Source of the DNA: Micrasema longulum
Lineage: Eukaryota > Arthropoda > Insecta > Trichoptera > Brachycentridae
Length of the DNA stretch: 64,000 nucleotides
Direction of reading: 5' to 3'
Assembly (NCBI GenBank): GCA_022494885.1
Contig: JAGVSM010003951.1
Location: forward strand, 186,001-250,000
In this document: positions 33,590 through 44,924 of the stretch, one piece after another
Layout: each line of letters begins with the position of its first letter
How positions within the stretch are numbered: position 1 is the first letter of the stretch
Position numbers and translations under genes: made by a program
The notes under the pieces: model-generated
Databases searched by the model: none
What the model saw: only the letters and a program-made list of their open reading frames with translations
What the model was told of the DNA's origin: nothing

Positions 33590-34275
33590 TCGAGTCCCGT
33601 CCGTAGAACTCGTCAATCTGTACTCTTCGACATTCCTAACTCTATGACTAATTATATGAAAAATAGCACTCTTCGAAGAATACAGATTACCTATAATGAC
33701 AGTTTTAGTAACATCGACATATTACACTGTAGATACCATATTTTTTATTAGATCTGTTAAAGACATTTAAAATTTACCTCCTGCTTGACTTTTGACTTTT
33801 AACTTATACTTTATCTTTCAATTTTAAATTTTGATTCTTAAATTTCACTCTTAATTTAAACGTTTAATTTTAATTTTAGTTTAAACTTTTAATTTTAACT
33901 TATACTTTTGATTTTAATTTTAATTTTAACATTTAATTTCAACTCTTAATTTATACTTATTAATATGTACATCTACTACCTGCATCTAATAATTTATTGC
34001 TGGTTGTGTATTTTTACTAAGAAATATAAATGTTCATAAAAGCAGAGAGAGGGGGAGGAAAGTAAAGTTGGAGCAATACAATGTCTTCTCCCTTTTATGT
34101 ACTTTTTATTTAATATTTATTTTTTTCCTTTTATAGAATGTAATTATTTTTCACCTCTCCTCCTGCACTCATAATAAATTTGTGTGAAATCTGCAATTAG
34201 TCTTACTTTTTTAAATTGTTCTTTTGTACGTTGTATTTATATAAAGAATGTTTGATTTCCTTAATAAATAAATAA
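33590..34275 (+). pseudogene. LINE ORF2 C-terminus with long 3' UTR
   Basis: Plus-strand frames read YMKNSTLRRIQITYND and SNIDILHCRYHIF, matching the NY..NS..RR....N....IDI.......F end of LINE ORF2. The 3' UTR carries a low-complexity block of ~12-bp TTTAATTTTAAC-type repeats (33790-33960) and ends AATAAATAAATAAATAAA. Confidence 0.65.
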
Positions 34276-34384
34276 ATAAAAAACACGAGATAAAAGTGTT
34301 TTCTGTGGCCGCGAGGACGGTTCAGAAAAGCTCCGCTGCAGTATACTTAGTTATTTAAAACTGTATAAAATAAATTCAAAAATA

Positions 34385-35110
34385 TTTTAACATATTACAA
34401 CATATCAACAATATTTTGAGTTTGTCCAAATTTTTGTAGACAAGGACTGGATTCAACAGGCGTTGCCTAGTATGTAGGTGAAATAATTCAATTTGATGAA
34501 TCTCACCCGCATAAATCACAAACATCAACAGATGAAAGAATTGAAGGAATATGGATGTTCAAATATAGGCAGAATGGTGAATGTTACACAGTGCGTAAAG
34601 TGGCCACTTAAACCAGCCATTGACAGGTCATTAGCCCTGTAGATGCCTGGACTTCTATATTACCTTCTCTTAAATGTTCTTCATCTCTGTTGTAATATGT
34701 TAATATTACAACATAGATAAAAAACATTTAAGAAAAGGTAATATAAAAGTCTAGGCATTAACAGGGCTTATGGCCTGTCATTGGCTGCTTTAAGTAGCCA
34801 CTTTACACACTCTGTAACACATATGTTAATTAACATATTACAACAGAAATGAAGAACATTTAAGAGAATGTAATATGGCTGGTTTCAATGGCCGAGCAGA
34901 ATGGTGAATGTTACACAGTGTGTAAAGTGGCTACTTAAACCAGCCATTGACTGGTCATAAGCCCTGTAGATGCCTAGACTTCTACATTACCTTCTCTTAA
35001 ATGTTCTTCATCTCTGTTGTAATATGTTAATATAAACAGCTCCCCAGGAAGTTGAATCCAGTCCTTGTCTATAAAAATGTGGACAAACTCAAAATATTGT
35101 TTACATATGT
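34385..35110. repeat. Cluster of inverted repeat N copies
   Basis: At least three repeat N units alternate in orientation: plus at 34395-34695, minus at 34705-34830 and 34845-34885, plus at 34888-35100. Opposed units pair over about 130 bp around 34700, with shared TTACACAGTG, GTGGCCACTTAAACC, TCTAGGCAT, CTTAAATG and TAATATGTTAATATTA at the centre. The plus unit keeps the small ORF at 34532-34642. Confidence 0.8.
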
Positions 35111-35224
35111 TAATATTAACAGTACCCAGGAAGTTGAATCCAGTATTTAACTATGTAAAATATAGTCAAAAGTATTTTATTATGTACCTATCCACTTTTA
35201 TGTAATACTGATTTTTTTATTTAG

Positions 35225-35410
35225 TTAGAAAATATAAATATACTAATTTTTCACGCCCATGAGACTTTTACATACTAAAGACTCATTAAAAACATGAGTA
35301 TATAAACAACATGAAATTTAAAAATACATAAAAAATTAATAAAAAATAAAAAAGTGTTTAGAAATAAAGTTGGTATAAAAAAAATATAAAGAAGCTGTAA
35401 ATGATTTAAT
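35225..35410 (-). mobile_element. LINE 3' end, minus strand
   Basis: CACGCCCATGAGACTTTTAC (hairpin motif) follows an A/T tail and leads into one ~100-bp subrepeat with GAGTATATAAACAACATG and AAGTTGGTATAAAAA. Confidence 0.6.
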
Positions 35411-35802
35411 TTAGTATGAGATATTGAAAATAAAAATTTGGATAAAAAAAAAAAATCATACATTATATATTATATTACATAAAGAAATACAGGATGACTT
35501 GAGTTTTGACAGCTGTAACTATCAGTTCGTTCACTGTTAAGCTCCAGTAATTTTGCCATATTAGTGTGTTTTTGTGATTGTTTTCAAAGTTTATTTAGTT
35601 TTTTAATGTTTGCTGGCAAAGGAGTACTTCCCAGATAAGGCAAATCTATCTTTATTTTATTAATTTGATCTTAATTTAAGTTTTTAAATTTCATACTACT
35701 GACATTTTCATTTTCAGTAGTAAATTGTAACAATAACTTTTGTTGTTTTTCTTTCTATGGTATAAGATGTTTTAGTTTTATATTATTTGATTTTCTGGGA
35801 AT

Positions 35803-35925
35803 ATGGAGAGAATCAAAACGCGTCGTAATGAACCTCCTGACATCTCCTCTACATCTTCATCAAACACTTCATTATACTCTTCCCCAATTTTACCAAATAG
35901 AGTAAGAAAACTGTGCAAAAATTAA
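35803..35925 (+). CDS. Short ORF, possible TE ORF start
   Basis: 40 codons starting MERIKTRRNEPPD, then Ser-rich; a one-base shift near the end would extend it as KLTGQSYFKTN and so on to about 36010. It lies after an AT-rich leader and ends where the P-like element begins. It could be the start of a LINE ORF1 cut by that insertion. No family is recognised. Confidence 0.25.
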   Translation: MERIKTRRNEPPDISSTSSSNTSLYSSPILPNRVRKLCKN

Positions 35926-36052
35926 CCGGTCAAAGTTATTTTAAAACAAACATTTTGACCCCGATTTCTCAGTTACTTTCAACATCAAACCAACTTCATT
36001 CGCAGATTCATTAGACATTATCATAAGACATATGCAGAGAGAGACAGCGGAC

Positions 36053-36605
36053 CATAGAATTAAGAATAGTCCAGAAACCGCATACGCACATCAAACAGAA
36101 GGCGATTCAACTACTCATAAATGAGTAGGTTTACGTTTTGACCCATTAGTTTCTTTGAAGACGTCGCTCAGTACGCAACTCCTGATTCGAATTTAACCAT
36201 GCCGTGTTGTGTCCTTTTAAAGTGTAGAAATACTGCTAGGATCTTAAATAAAAAGGATGCAATCACATTTCATGTGTAATTAGCAAACAAATGTTTAAGT
36301 AGCAAATGCATTACTTATAAAGTGAATATGTTTGTCACAAATGCATTACTTAAATATTGAATTATTTTTCCATCTGTCAGATTGTCGAAGTAACAAAATG
36401 GAAATTTTGTTAGTGTTGCCAGGGTAGTAAATTTTTTTACCCTATTTTGCTCATATAATTAAAGAAATAATGAAAATTGAACCTCGGATTAAGCAACGCC
36501 TTGGTGAACATTTGGCTGACATTATCTTCAAAACATAAAATATTATTTAACATGATATAAAAATATCCGTTTTACGTAAAATAAAATTTTTACATTTTAC
36601 ATTTT
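36053..36605 (+). mobile_element. P-like element, truncated copy
   Basis: Starts CATAGAATTAAGAATAGTCC and follows the copy at 56413-57232 closely for about 550 bp, including THAP exon 1 at 36199 ([16 protein letters not shown]). The right half and right terminus are missing; a SINE begins at 36607. In this copy the exon 1 donor reads GTAATT instead of GTAAGT. Confidence 0.8.
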
Positions 36606-36606
36606 T

Positions 36607-36822
36607 TTTTTGCACCACAACAGGCCAGGAGGCCTAATTACAGTGGTGAATTACATCACAGAGCACCCAGGCTTGAGAAAAATCACACTTTTAATTTTTG
36701 TGTTCTCACTGGGAATTCTCACCAATCACATTTCATGGTAATTAGAATCGAACCCAAATGGAACCTGCCGTGCGTGAGTCAAGCGTCTTGGGAACCTGAC
36801 ATTACACCACGGAGGGCCGCAA
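36607..36822 (-). repeat. tRNA-derived SINE, family C
   Basis: The minus strand has a B-box-like AATCGAACC-type motif at 36744-36754 and the head CCTCCGTGGTGTAATGTCAG. The body contains CACTGTAATTAGGCCTCCTG on the minus strand. A shorter copy lies at 58580-58720. Confidence 0.6.
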
Positions 36823-36934
36823 TTTGTTTACATACATTTTTCCTCGTGCGTGTCAAAGTCAGTGCAATTTGTCGTCTATTTGCGGCTTTTGTTTGATAAT
36901 GGGTGTAAAGTGTTTATTCTTAACTGTATCTTCA

Positions 36935-37115
36935 CAAACATCAACAGATAAAAGAATTAAAGAAATATAGATGTTCGAATATGGGCAGAATATTGAATGT
37001 TACACAGTGTAAAAAGTGGCCACTTAAACCCACCATTGACATGCATAAGCCCTGTAAATGTCTTGACTTTTGTATTTCCTTCTCTAAAATGTTCTTCATC
37101 TCTGTTGTTATATGT
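36935..37115 (+). repeat. Repeat family N, 3' half
   Basis: Contains NMGRILNVTQC reading, GTGGCCACTTAAACC, ATAAGCCCTGTAAATG and CTCTGTTGTTATATGTTAA. Confidence 0.65.
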
Positions 37116-37204
37116 TAAGTTTATTAGATACATATCGAGTGAAACGCTCGAATTTAAATTTTGTACCTGTCTTGTACCTGTCTTGCCCTTTCAGCGTATA
37201 TAAT

Positions 37205-37430
37205 GAATACATAAATAATATATCAACAATATTTGGAGAATGTCTAACTGGATTTCACTCCCAAGGGCGTTATTAAGATCTGAATTTATTGCAACAAAGA
37301 GGTAAAACATTTTACAGAAGGGATATGGAAGTCTAGGCATGTACAATATTGTACAAGGCTTATTACCTGTCTTTGGCTGGTTTGTGTTAAGTGGCCACTT
37401 TACACACAGCGTATTATTCACCATTACCTT
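37205..37430 (-). repeat. Repeat family N, minus-strand copy
   Basis: TTGCAACAAAGAGGTAAAAC, GGAAGTCTAGGCATGTACA and GTTAAGTGGCCACTTTACAC in minus order. It abuts the RTE-like fragment at 37430. Confidence 0.6.
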
Positions 37431-38112
37431 TATTGCCTGTGATACTCTCCTTTTAAAACCACAAACTTTCCTAATGACTTTAAAACTTGGAGCGCAGTTT
37501 ATTGAGCAAGTTCATCAATATAAATATTTAGGATGCTGGCTGAATGATAAATGGGATCATTCGCAAGAGATCAAAGTCAGAATAGAGGTGGCGCGAGACT
37601 GCTTTTTCAGGATGCGTGACCTTCTTTGCAGTAGAGACTTCAATTTAGACCTCCGAATGCGCATTACTCGATGTTACGTCTTCTCGGTACTTTTTTACGG
37701 CGTCGAAACGTGGACACTCACCCAAAACACTTCAAAAAAGATCGAAGCCTTTGAAATGTGGTGCTACAGGAGGATATTAAAAATCTCCTGGGTGGATAGA
37801 GTCCGAAACGATGATGTTCTCCGACGGATGGAAAAAGATAAAGAGGTACTGAAGACCATAAAGAAAAGAAAACTTGAGTACTTTGGGCATGTGATGAGAG
37901 GCGAAAAATATAACATTTTACAAGTCATTCTACAGGGAAGGATTGAAGGGAGACGCAGTGCAGGTAGAAGGCGCATCCCTTGGCTTAAGAACTTGCGCGA
38001 CTGGTTCCATTGCAGCACTCAGTCCTTGTTCAGGGCAGCTGCCAATAAAGTAAGAATCGCAATGATGATTTCCAACCTCCATCGGGGAGAGGAACCATAA
38101 GAAGAAGAAGAA
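37430..38112 (+). pseudogene. RTE-like LINE ORF2 C-terminal fragment
   Basis: An intact frame of about 210 codons to the stop at 38098: YKYLGCWLNDKWDHSQEIKV, RDLLCSRDFNLDLRMRI, VFSVLFYGVETWTLT, KKIEAFEMWCYRRILKISWV, RKLEYFGHVMRGEKYNILQ, GRRSAGRRRIPWLKNLRDWF and LFRAAANKVRIAMMISNL. This C-terminal type is abundant in insect genomes. The 3' end is a short (GAA)n tail. The catalytic RT core is absent. Confidence 0.85.
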
Positions 38113-38893
38113 GACTCTCCTTTTAATACACGTAGCGCGAATTAAAACGCTCTTAAACGGGTAAAACCTTTGTACAAGCATTACTACTACCTATTCTAGA
38201 TTACGCTGATGTTTCCATGCCTGATTTAAGCTGTGAGCAACTTGATAAACTTGAACGACTTCAGAATACATGCATAAAGTACATTTTTGGCCTTAGGAAA
38301 TATGACCACATTTCTGATTATCGTAGGCAACTGAAATGGCTCAAAATTAGACAGCGGAGAGACTATCACTCCCTCTCACTTCTGTTCAATGTACTTCATA
38401 GTCCTAACGCTCCTATATACCTGCGTGATAAATTTCAACGGTTATCAGTTCATGGTTTACCTCTTCGTTCTAATTCTCAAGGCACATCCACAATTCCTCT
38501 TTCTTCTCTAACTCATATAGTGTCTATGCGGCTCGACTGTAGAATCATCTCCCATCCACCGTTAAAGATGTTACTACATTATCTCTGTTTAAATCACGTC
38601 TGAAGAAACATCTCCTTCCTCTTCCTTAATCTCTCTTCCTTTCCTTTCTCCTCTTTTTTCCTTTTTACCATTGAGTAATAGTTTTGATTTAAGGTAATTT
38701 ATAAACAAATACGTTTATTTCTATTTTTATATATTTTTAACTTTTTAATCTTTTTTTTTCTATTGAATATGTTCTGTAACTTGAATTATAAAATAAAACT
38801 TTTATTTTATTGGTTGGTTGGAAGAAATTGCCATTTGGCTTCAAGCCCGCCAATGTACAAATAACATTATGTACAAAAAGTTAAATGAATAAA
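38113..38893 (+). pseudogene. Jockey-like LINE C-terminal fragment
   Basis: LVQALLLPILDYADVSMPDL, CEQLDKLERLQNTCIKYIFG, RRDYHSLSLLFNVLHSPNAP and FQRLSVHGLPLRSN, then a frameshift near 38530 before SLPSTVKDVTTLSLFKSRLK. The 3' UTR contains TATTTTATTGGTTGGTTGG and AAGCCCGCCAATGTACAAA. A sister copy at 48525-48965 lies in the collagen gene's first intron. Confidence 0.8.
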
Positions 38894-39269
38894 TAAATAT
38901 AGTGTTGCTACCACGGCATTAGTAGGTAAATTACGTGCGAGCAACGCGTTTTCTAACCCCCAGACAGCGTTCAGAGTCGCACTGCAGGTTTCAAAATTTC
39001 GATACTAGCACATCGATAGTCTAGATAGTGAAAATGCCTCAAGTCTCGAATGAAAGCCCCAATCCCAACTCAACAAAGGGCCTTTGGCCGCATGGATTTC
39101 GGTACGCGTTACTCGTATTTTATGAAATATTGTAATAAATAAATAAATAAAATAAATCTCCAGATGTATTAATATATCTGTGGTCTCGTTACCAAGTAAA
39201 TTTCCACAATCCTTTATTGAAATAGATTGCTATTCGATAGATATTATTTGATATGATATAATGTAATAG
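38894..39269. other. Unassigned DNA
   Basis: Contains a less AT-rich patch (GTTGCTACCACGGCATTAGT ... GGCCTTTGGCCGCATGG) ending in an AAAT tail at 39133-39156. It may be a SINE-like element, not classified. Confidence 0.35.
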
Positions 39270-39860
39270 CCGACGATAGCAGACTTGTTCAGAGAATCGA
39301 TCAATGTAGAATTAGGACGAACATTCTTAATGAAATCTGCAGCTCTGTTGTACGGCCAGAATGATGTCACTATATTGTCAACACATTTCCACATTCTGTC
39401 CCATAAAGGACTTTATATGGAAGATATACAAAGAAGGAATCGTGTGTTAGAAATACCACATTGTAAATCGAGGCTAGCACAGAGACATGCATATTTTATA
39501 GGCCCAAGAATTTTGAATTCTTTTTTACTGATAATATTTCATTGATTAAAAACTTTCAAAATTTTCCTTCTTTTAAAAAACACGCACTATACTGGATTCA
39601 AATTAAAGATACGAACTCTTTTTTTCTATGATTTATTTTGTTGCCCTTTAATAATAAGGAATATTTTTGTGTTTTTTAAATATTTTTTATTTTCTTTTTT
39701 AATTACTATAAAAAAAATACCATACGTATTATCTTTTACAGAATATCTTATTTTTTCTTTCTTATGTTGCACAAAAATATTATAACTGTCCATTATTTAT
39801 TATAGGAGCATAAATACATCAAATTTAATACTCTGTTTTATCATTTATGTTTATTGTAAA
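39270..39860 (+). pseudogene. LINE ORF2 C-terminus and 3' UTR
   Basis: ORF of 86 codons: FLMKSAALLYGQNDVTILS, YMEDIQRRNRVLEIPHCKSR, LAQRHAYFIGPRILNS. 39545-39860 is the 3' UTR; the minus-strand homologues at 9020-9560 and 31725-31990 align with it. Confidence 0.7.
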
Positions 39861-40639
39861 AAAAAAAAAATGAGCTACAGAAAAATATTAAGGAGGGTGG
39901 TCTATTACATCATCACGTTTTTTTCTACAAAACACAGTGAGTTTTAATATTCAATTTTTGAACATATTATTTTTATCAAAACAATAAAATTTCATCCCCC
40001 TTTTCTTCTTCCTCTTGGTCTAGGTCGTACGGTCTGTTTGTGACAGCGAGCTGTCCAGGGATAATAACATTAAGATGTGGTATTCTGAATCTTCTTTACC
40101 CCCAGGAGAGTTATTAATTTGGGGATTTTTATTTTTGAATACGACACTTTGCTTCATATTATATACCTAGCGGACCCTACAGACGTTGTCCTGCCCGAAC
40201 GTTGGCTTGCCTGCTATTACCTTGGAAAAAGACATTTCATTGATAAGTAGGTACCTAGGTACTTGTTTATGGTCGAATTCCAAAACATAAAACAAATATT
40301 TTTTCAAATATGGCATTCTTTTTGCAATCGTCAAACTCCGGCCTTCTCACCAACAGAGGGGTGTACTTACATAGGAATACGATTTAAATGAATGTTTTGA
40401 ATATAATATTATTTTAGTATAACCAAAAATCAAATATAAATAAATAAATGAGTAGAAATTATAAGGAATTTAAGGAAAGAATCTGATTGCGATCCATAAA
40501 AAACAAATGTTATTTGTAAACATTCAAAAACAAACTTTTTTTACCCACAAAAAAACAGCTTTCCATTTTATGCAAATGCATTCTTTTCGAATGCAACCCT
40601 GGTAGACCGATGAATAAAAACATTTATGCTCCTAACTTC
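39861..40639. other. Mostly unassigned; one dispersed-repeat fragment
   Basis: 40165-40200 (CCTAGCGGACCCTACAGACG, TTGTCCTGCC) resembles a motif often met in insect dispersed repeats. No gene is seen. Confidence 0.35.
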
Positions 40640-40795
40640 TTTTTTACATATTCGATTGAGGATTTTAATATCTACGAACACGCACAGCGCAAAGATCTAT
40701 ATTTCTCTGAAAACCGTACGTAAATCGGTTAAGCCGTTTAGGAGGAGTACGGTGACATCACACGTACAGATGAATGATTTATATATAAAGATAGC
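40640..40795 (+). repeat. Dispersed repeat 3' end
   Basis: AAATCGGTTAAGCCGTTTAG, ACATCACACGTACAGATGAA and the tail TTTATATATAAAGAT form a 3' end commonly seen in insect non-autonomous repeats. A related partial sequence may be at 61017-61060. Assigned from general resemblance only. Confidence 0.4.
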
Positions 40796-41634
40796 CAGTC
40801 TGATGGTTAAACGTCAAATGATACACAAAATTGTTTAAAAAATGGAAAAAAACTAATACGATTTGGTCAATTCAACCTAATTAAGGTTTTGGATAATTTT
40901 TAGGGACGCAAAAATTAAAATCGTCATTTTTGATTTCACGTGCTCATATTTATTTGACTTTTAATTATCAGTGTGGCCGGAAAAGAAGCCAAGTGCATGC
41001 CAAAAACAAAAATTCCCAAATCAAACACTTTCTAGGGCTTAGAGAAGATTCAGAATACCACCCCAAGGCTGCTATTCCAACCGCTCTCCCGGTCGTAAAA
41101 AAAGCTTTTATAGCGCGTATTTAGTATGTAAATAAAATAAAGTATTTTCTAGGGCCGTGAGAGCATTCGGAGTACCAGCGCAGTTGTTGTCCTCCCATCT
41201 CTTCGGCGGTCTTCCAGTAGCTTAATCACAAATAACTGTCGACGTGCTTAAAAACATGCTTTACATTTGAGCGATCACAATGAACATGCTTAAGTTATCG
41301 CAGTCATAAGTCAACGCGTGTGTAATCTCTATTTCAACGCTCGTGTCGGTTTGTTTTTTGTTTTCCTCGTAAATAAATACAGTTCACTGGCGAAAAATCA
41401 GTGTTTACTTTAGTAAAATAATACAATATATTGCATTTGCAAAATAGTAAGGAGTACCTAATACAAAATAGTAAAAATTAAATTATAATTACTATGGCGA
41501 CTGTTTTTCTTGACATTTGGCTTGCCAACCGCCGGTTAAATGCAATAAATACCATGATCAATAATAAATAGCAGTTTTGGAATATTTTCCATATTTACAC
41601 CGGTGAAATTCAAATATGTGATTGCGCAGCAGGA
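40796..41634. other. Unassigned DNA
   Basis: 41045-41115 (GCTATTCCAACCGCTCTCCC, GGTCGTAAAAAAAGCTTTTA) resembles 33505-33550 (GATATTCCAAACGCTCTTGC, GGCCGTAGGAAAAGCTCTTA), so a low-copy repeat is likely. No gene. Confidence 0.35.
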
Positions 41635-42022
41635 TTATACGCCACGAAACGTAAATATTTTGACACTTAATATTAGATGTTCACGAATGTTGTATTGTGA
41701 TCGCGAATACGACAAACAACCATGGTGAGAGATTGTTATCACGTCGCTTATTAGCACGTCGATAATTATCTGTGATTGAGCTGCTGGTAGTCTTCTGCTG
41801 GAGATGATTTTCGCGAGCCTCGTATCTTCCTTGCGGTCCATATGGTCTTTCCAGAAGCGTTCCCATTCCATTTCCACCTGTTTTCAACACCGCAGACATA
41901 CCCTATCGTCTAATTTCTGGTTTCGATCCCTAAGAGGTCTATCAGCAATGGATTGTAGGGTTCTCATTTCCGCTACTTTTAGAAGGCTCTTGGTTCTGTT
42001 GGTGTCGGCTCTCGCTTCCATT
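41635..42022 (-). pseudogene. RTE-like LINE fragment, 3' part of a split element
   Basis: The minus strand reads GMEARADTNRTKSLLKVAEM, RTLQSIADRPLRDRN, MEWERFWKDHMDRKEDTRLA and KIISSRRLP. The matching upstream part (ending RIYKTCVRSILTYG) is at 44621-44867, where it joins an unrelated R1-like frame. The two pieces meet at the decamer CCGT(A/G)GGTCA, showing one element split by a 2.6-kb insertion. Confidence 0.8.
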
Positions 42023-42032
42023 CCGTGGGTCA

Positions 42033-44610
42033 ATGAAAGCATCCACCCCTTTCCCGAAACTGTTCATAAAGACTTGAGTCTTTCTTCAGTTTCGCATATC
42101 AATATCAATTTTTTTTTAAACTAATTAAGCGAAAATTTAATATTTCTTTACAATCAAACCGCGAAAATAACAAAACAAATAAACTTTCATTGTACCCCTC
42201 ACTGCAGTTTTGTCAGTTTGTGATCAATCAAATACACATGGTCAGCACAATCACCTTTTCTAATTTCCCAGTATGACAGTGGAGGAATACAGTGTTAGTT
42301 CCAAATTGAGACCGCGGCCGCACGCTCCAAATCCCGCATCGGAAAGGAAGAAGAACGTAGTAATACAAACAAATCAATCAAACGACACGAAACCCAAATA
42401 CATATAGGAAACATTAGAATAATTTGCCCGATACAACATGCACTCAATCAACAGAAGAAAAACAATACGTATGTATAACAAATCACAGTGGAACATCAAA
42501 TCATCAAGACACTACCGGCAAAATCCTAACACAGATCCTAACATGATCCTTATCGAACTCAGGCGAAATTACTTTTCTTCATAGTACTGAATTCCTCGCA
42601 AAAACCATTTTCCTAATACCAACAGTAGAAACAATCCTATGCAAAAACCTTAATCGTCCTAACAATCTCACAGACCTTAAAGCAGACGAAACGGGTCCTA
42701 GAGCATGATCGGCGCGTGGTTCTCCGTAGGTCAATGAAAGCATCCACCCCTTTCCCGAAACTGTTCATAAAGACTTGAGTCTTTCTTCAGTTTCGCATAT
42801 CAATATCAATTTTTTTTTTTTTAAACTAATTAAGCGAAAATTTAATATTTCTTTACAATCAAACCGCGAAAATAACAAAACAAATAAACTTTTAAAACTT
42901 TCATTGTATCCCTCACTGCAGTTTTGTCAGTTTGTGATCAATCAAATACACATGGTCAGCACAATCACCCTTTTCTAATTTCCCAGTATTACAGTGGAGG
43001 AATACAGTGTTAGTTCTAAATTGAGACCGCGGCCGTACGCTCCAGATCCCGCATCGGAAAGGAAGAAGAACGTAGTAATACAAACAAATCAATCAAACGA
43101 CACGAAACCCAAATACATATAGAAAACATTAGAATAATTTGCCCTATACAACATGCACTCAATCAACAGATCTATAACAAATCACAGTGGAAAATCAAAT
43201 CATCAAGACACTACCGGCAAAATCCTAACACAGATCCTAACACGATCCCTATCGAACTCAGGCGAAATTACTTTTCTTCATAGTACTGAATTCCTCGCAA
43301 AAACCATTTTCCTAATACCAACAGTAGAAACAATCCTATGCAAAGACCTTAATCGTCCTAACAATCTCACAGACCTTAAAGCAGACAAAACGGGTCCTAG
43401 AGCATGGTCGGCGCGTGGTTCTCTTGAGTTAGTCTACTATTTAGATTTGTAATTTACCATTTCCCTTCTATGGGACAAAAACAACACAGACGGACAAGAG
43501 TTCAGTTCAGACAACCAATGCTAGTACCCAAGTATGCATCTTTTTATCTTAAACTGATTTAGTACTCATGGTAGGCCTTTACCCAGTTCCTCCCATTTTT
43601 CTACCCATTCGCTCACAAAATGAAAAAATGCTTTGACGTTAGTTGGATTAGCCAATAAGCTTGGATTCCACATCGGCCTCGTCACCTCTGTCAAGCCGTT
43701 TAGCATGTTTTCCCTTTCAGTATCTAAAATCTGGCAATGCCATAGGATATGTTCAGCCGTCTGACGGGGCTCCCCGCAAGTACATTCAGGATCTCTTACT
43801 AGTGCGAGGTCATATAGTTTTGACCTAAACTCACCATGTCCAGACAACATCTGGACAACACAGTGATCCAAGTTAATTTTTTTAAGGCTTAGTCTTTTTC
43901 GTATGTCCGGAAAAAATGTATGCGTCCAGCGCCCCGTCAGAGATGCATCCCACCTAATTTCCCACTCGTCAATAGTTTTTTCTGTTATTCTTTTTGTCAA
44001 TGGTTTTAATCTACTACCCTCTCGGTGTTGAACACTGATGTCAAAATATGTAACCAACTCACCTTTTTTTAGTAGTTTCACCGCAACAGATTCCATTACC
44101 TCTAAGTCTGCCGGAAGTTCCCCGGCCAGGACAGGTAAAGCGGCTGTGGACACAGTTCTATAAGCACCCGTGAGTGCAATTAGAGGGGCTCTTTGGCCAC
44201 TCAGGAGGGCCCTGTAGACGCCACCAGAGGATGCACGATGAGCCCAAACTTTAGCAGCATATGTTAATTGTGCGACATAAGGTCCTCGGTATATTAGTCG
44301 GACCCCATTACTTTTTATTCCCCACGTTGCTCGGCTCACCCTTCGTACTTTCATAAAAAGCGAAGACGCCTTTGAGGATATCATTTTGGCATGAGCCAAA
44401 AACGATCCTTGGGTATCCAAAAGGACACCCAAGTACCTTACATCTTGGAAAAATCGTATTCCCCGCCCAACCATCCTGATTGTGGGTTTTCTTCCTCTGT
44501 CAGAGATACCCTTCACCATGAGTCCCATAGTCTTTTGCGGTGAGAATGTTAGTCTGTTCCTATTTCCCCATTCTAAAATTAGTTTAAGTGCCTCACACCC
44601 CCTAATTTCT
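42033..44610 (-). mobile_element. R1-like LINE insertion with duplicated 3' region
   Basis: Consists of an ORF2 C-terminal part (43566-44610), its 3' UTR (43565-42734) and, beyond a CCGTAGGTCA decamer at 42724-42733, a second copy of the last ~690 nt (42033-42723). The same decamer (one change) also borders the whole block at 42023-42032 and 44611-44620. The 3' end (GGGTGGATGCTTTCAT on the minus strand) lacks poly-A. The two 3' copies differ by small indels: an extra ~16 nt near 42460 in one, and an extra ~9 nt near 42890 in the other. Confidence 0.8.
43566..44610 (-). pseudogene. R1-like ORF2 C-terminal half
   Basis: About 348 open codons: EALKLILEWGNRNRLTFSPQ and KTMGLMVKG (post-FADD RT region), RFFQDVRYLGVLLDTQGSFL, RLIYRGPYVAQLTYAAKVWA, RAPLIALTGAYRTVSTAALP, VLAGELPADLEV, LSGHGEFRSKLYDLAL and CTCGEPRQTAEHILWHC. 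The last is the C-C-H-C zinc finger of R1-like elements. It is 5'-truncated exactly at the target decamer. The apparent 433-codon ORF continues upstream into a different LINE and is an accidental fusion. Confidence 0.85.
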
Positions 44611-44620
44611 CCGTAGGTCA

Positions 44621-44867
44621 GTATGGATCGGACGCATGTCTTGTATATCCTGACCTTACTTTCAGTTAGCGTGCGATTGTTTCTCCATATAGTGTCACGC
44701 AAGCAGCCAGCTGTTACAGTGGCTTTATTAGTCTGTGCTCGTACTTCAGTATATAGGTCACTGTTTCTAGAAATCTCTACACCGAGGTATGGGAACCGCA
44801 TGCCTTGGTCAATAGCTACATTATCGACGGTCAGTTTGCATCTGCGAAGAAAATTGAAACAAATCAA
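44621..44867 (-). pseudogene. RTE-like LINE fragment, 5' part of a split element
   Basis: The minus strand reads RRCKLTVDNVAIDQGMRFPY, LGVEISRNSDLYTEVRAQTN, GCLRDTIWRNNRTLTESKVR and IYKTCVRSILTYG, the region just before the piece at 41635-42022. Confidence 0.8.
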
Positions 44868-44924
44868 CTATATTACAAAATAAAGCTTGAAGAATTGTTT
44901 AAAAAAAAAAAAAATACACACAAA

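Noticed and set aside
33412..33606. 64-codon ORF resembling part of 40930-41124
   Set aside because: Similarity is at the DNA level over a short stretch only; more likely an unclassified repeat than a gene.
43566..44867. A single 433-codon reverse transcriptase protein
   Set aside because: The first ~85 codons belong to an RTE-like element and the rest to an R1-like insertion; the join is at a target-site decamer.
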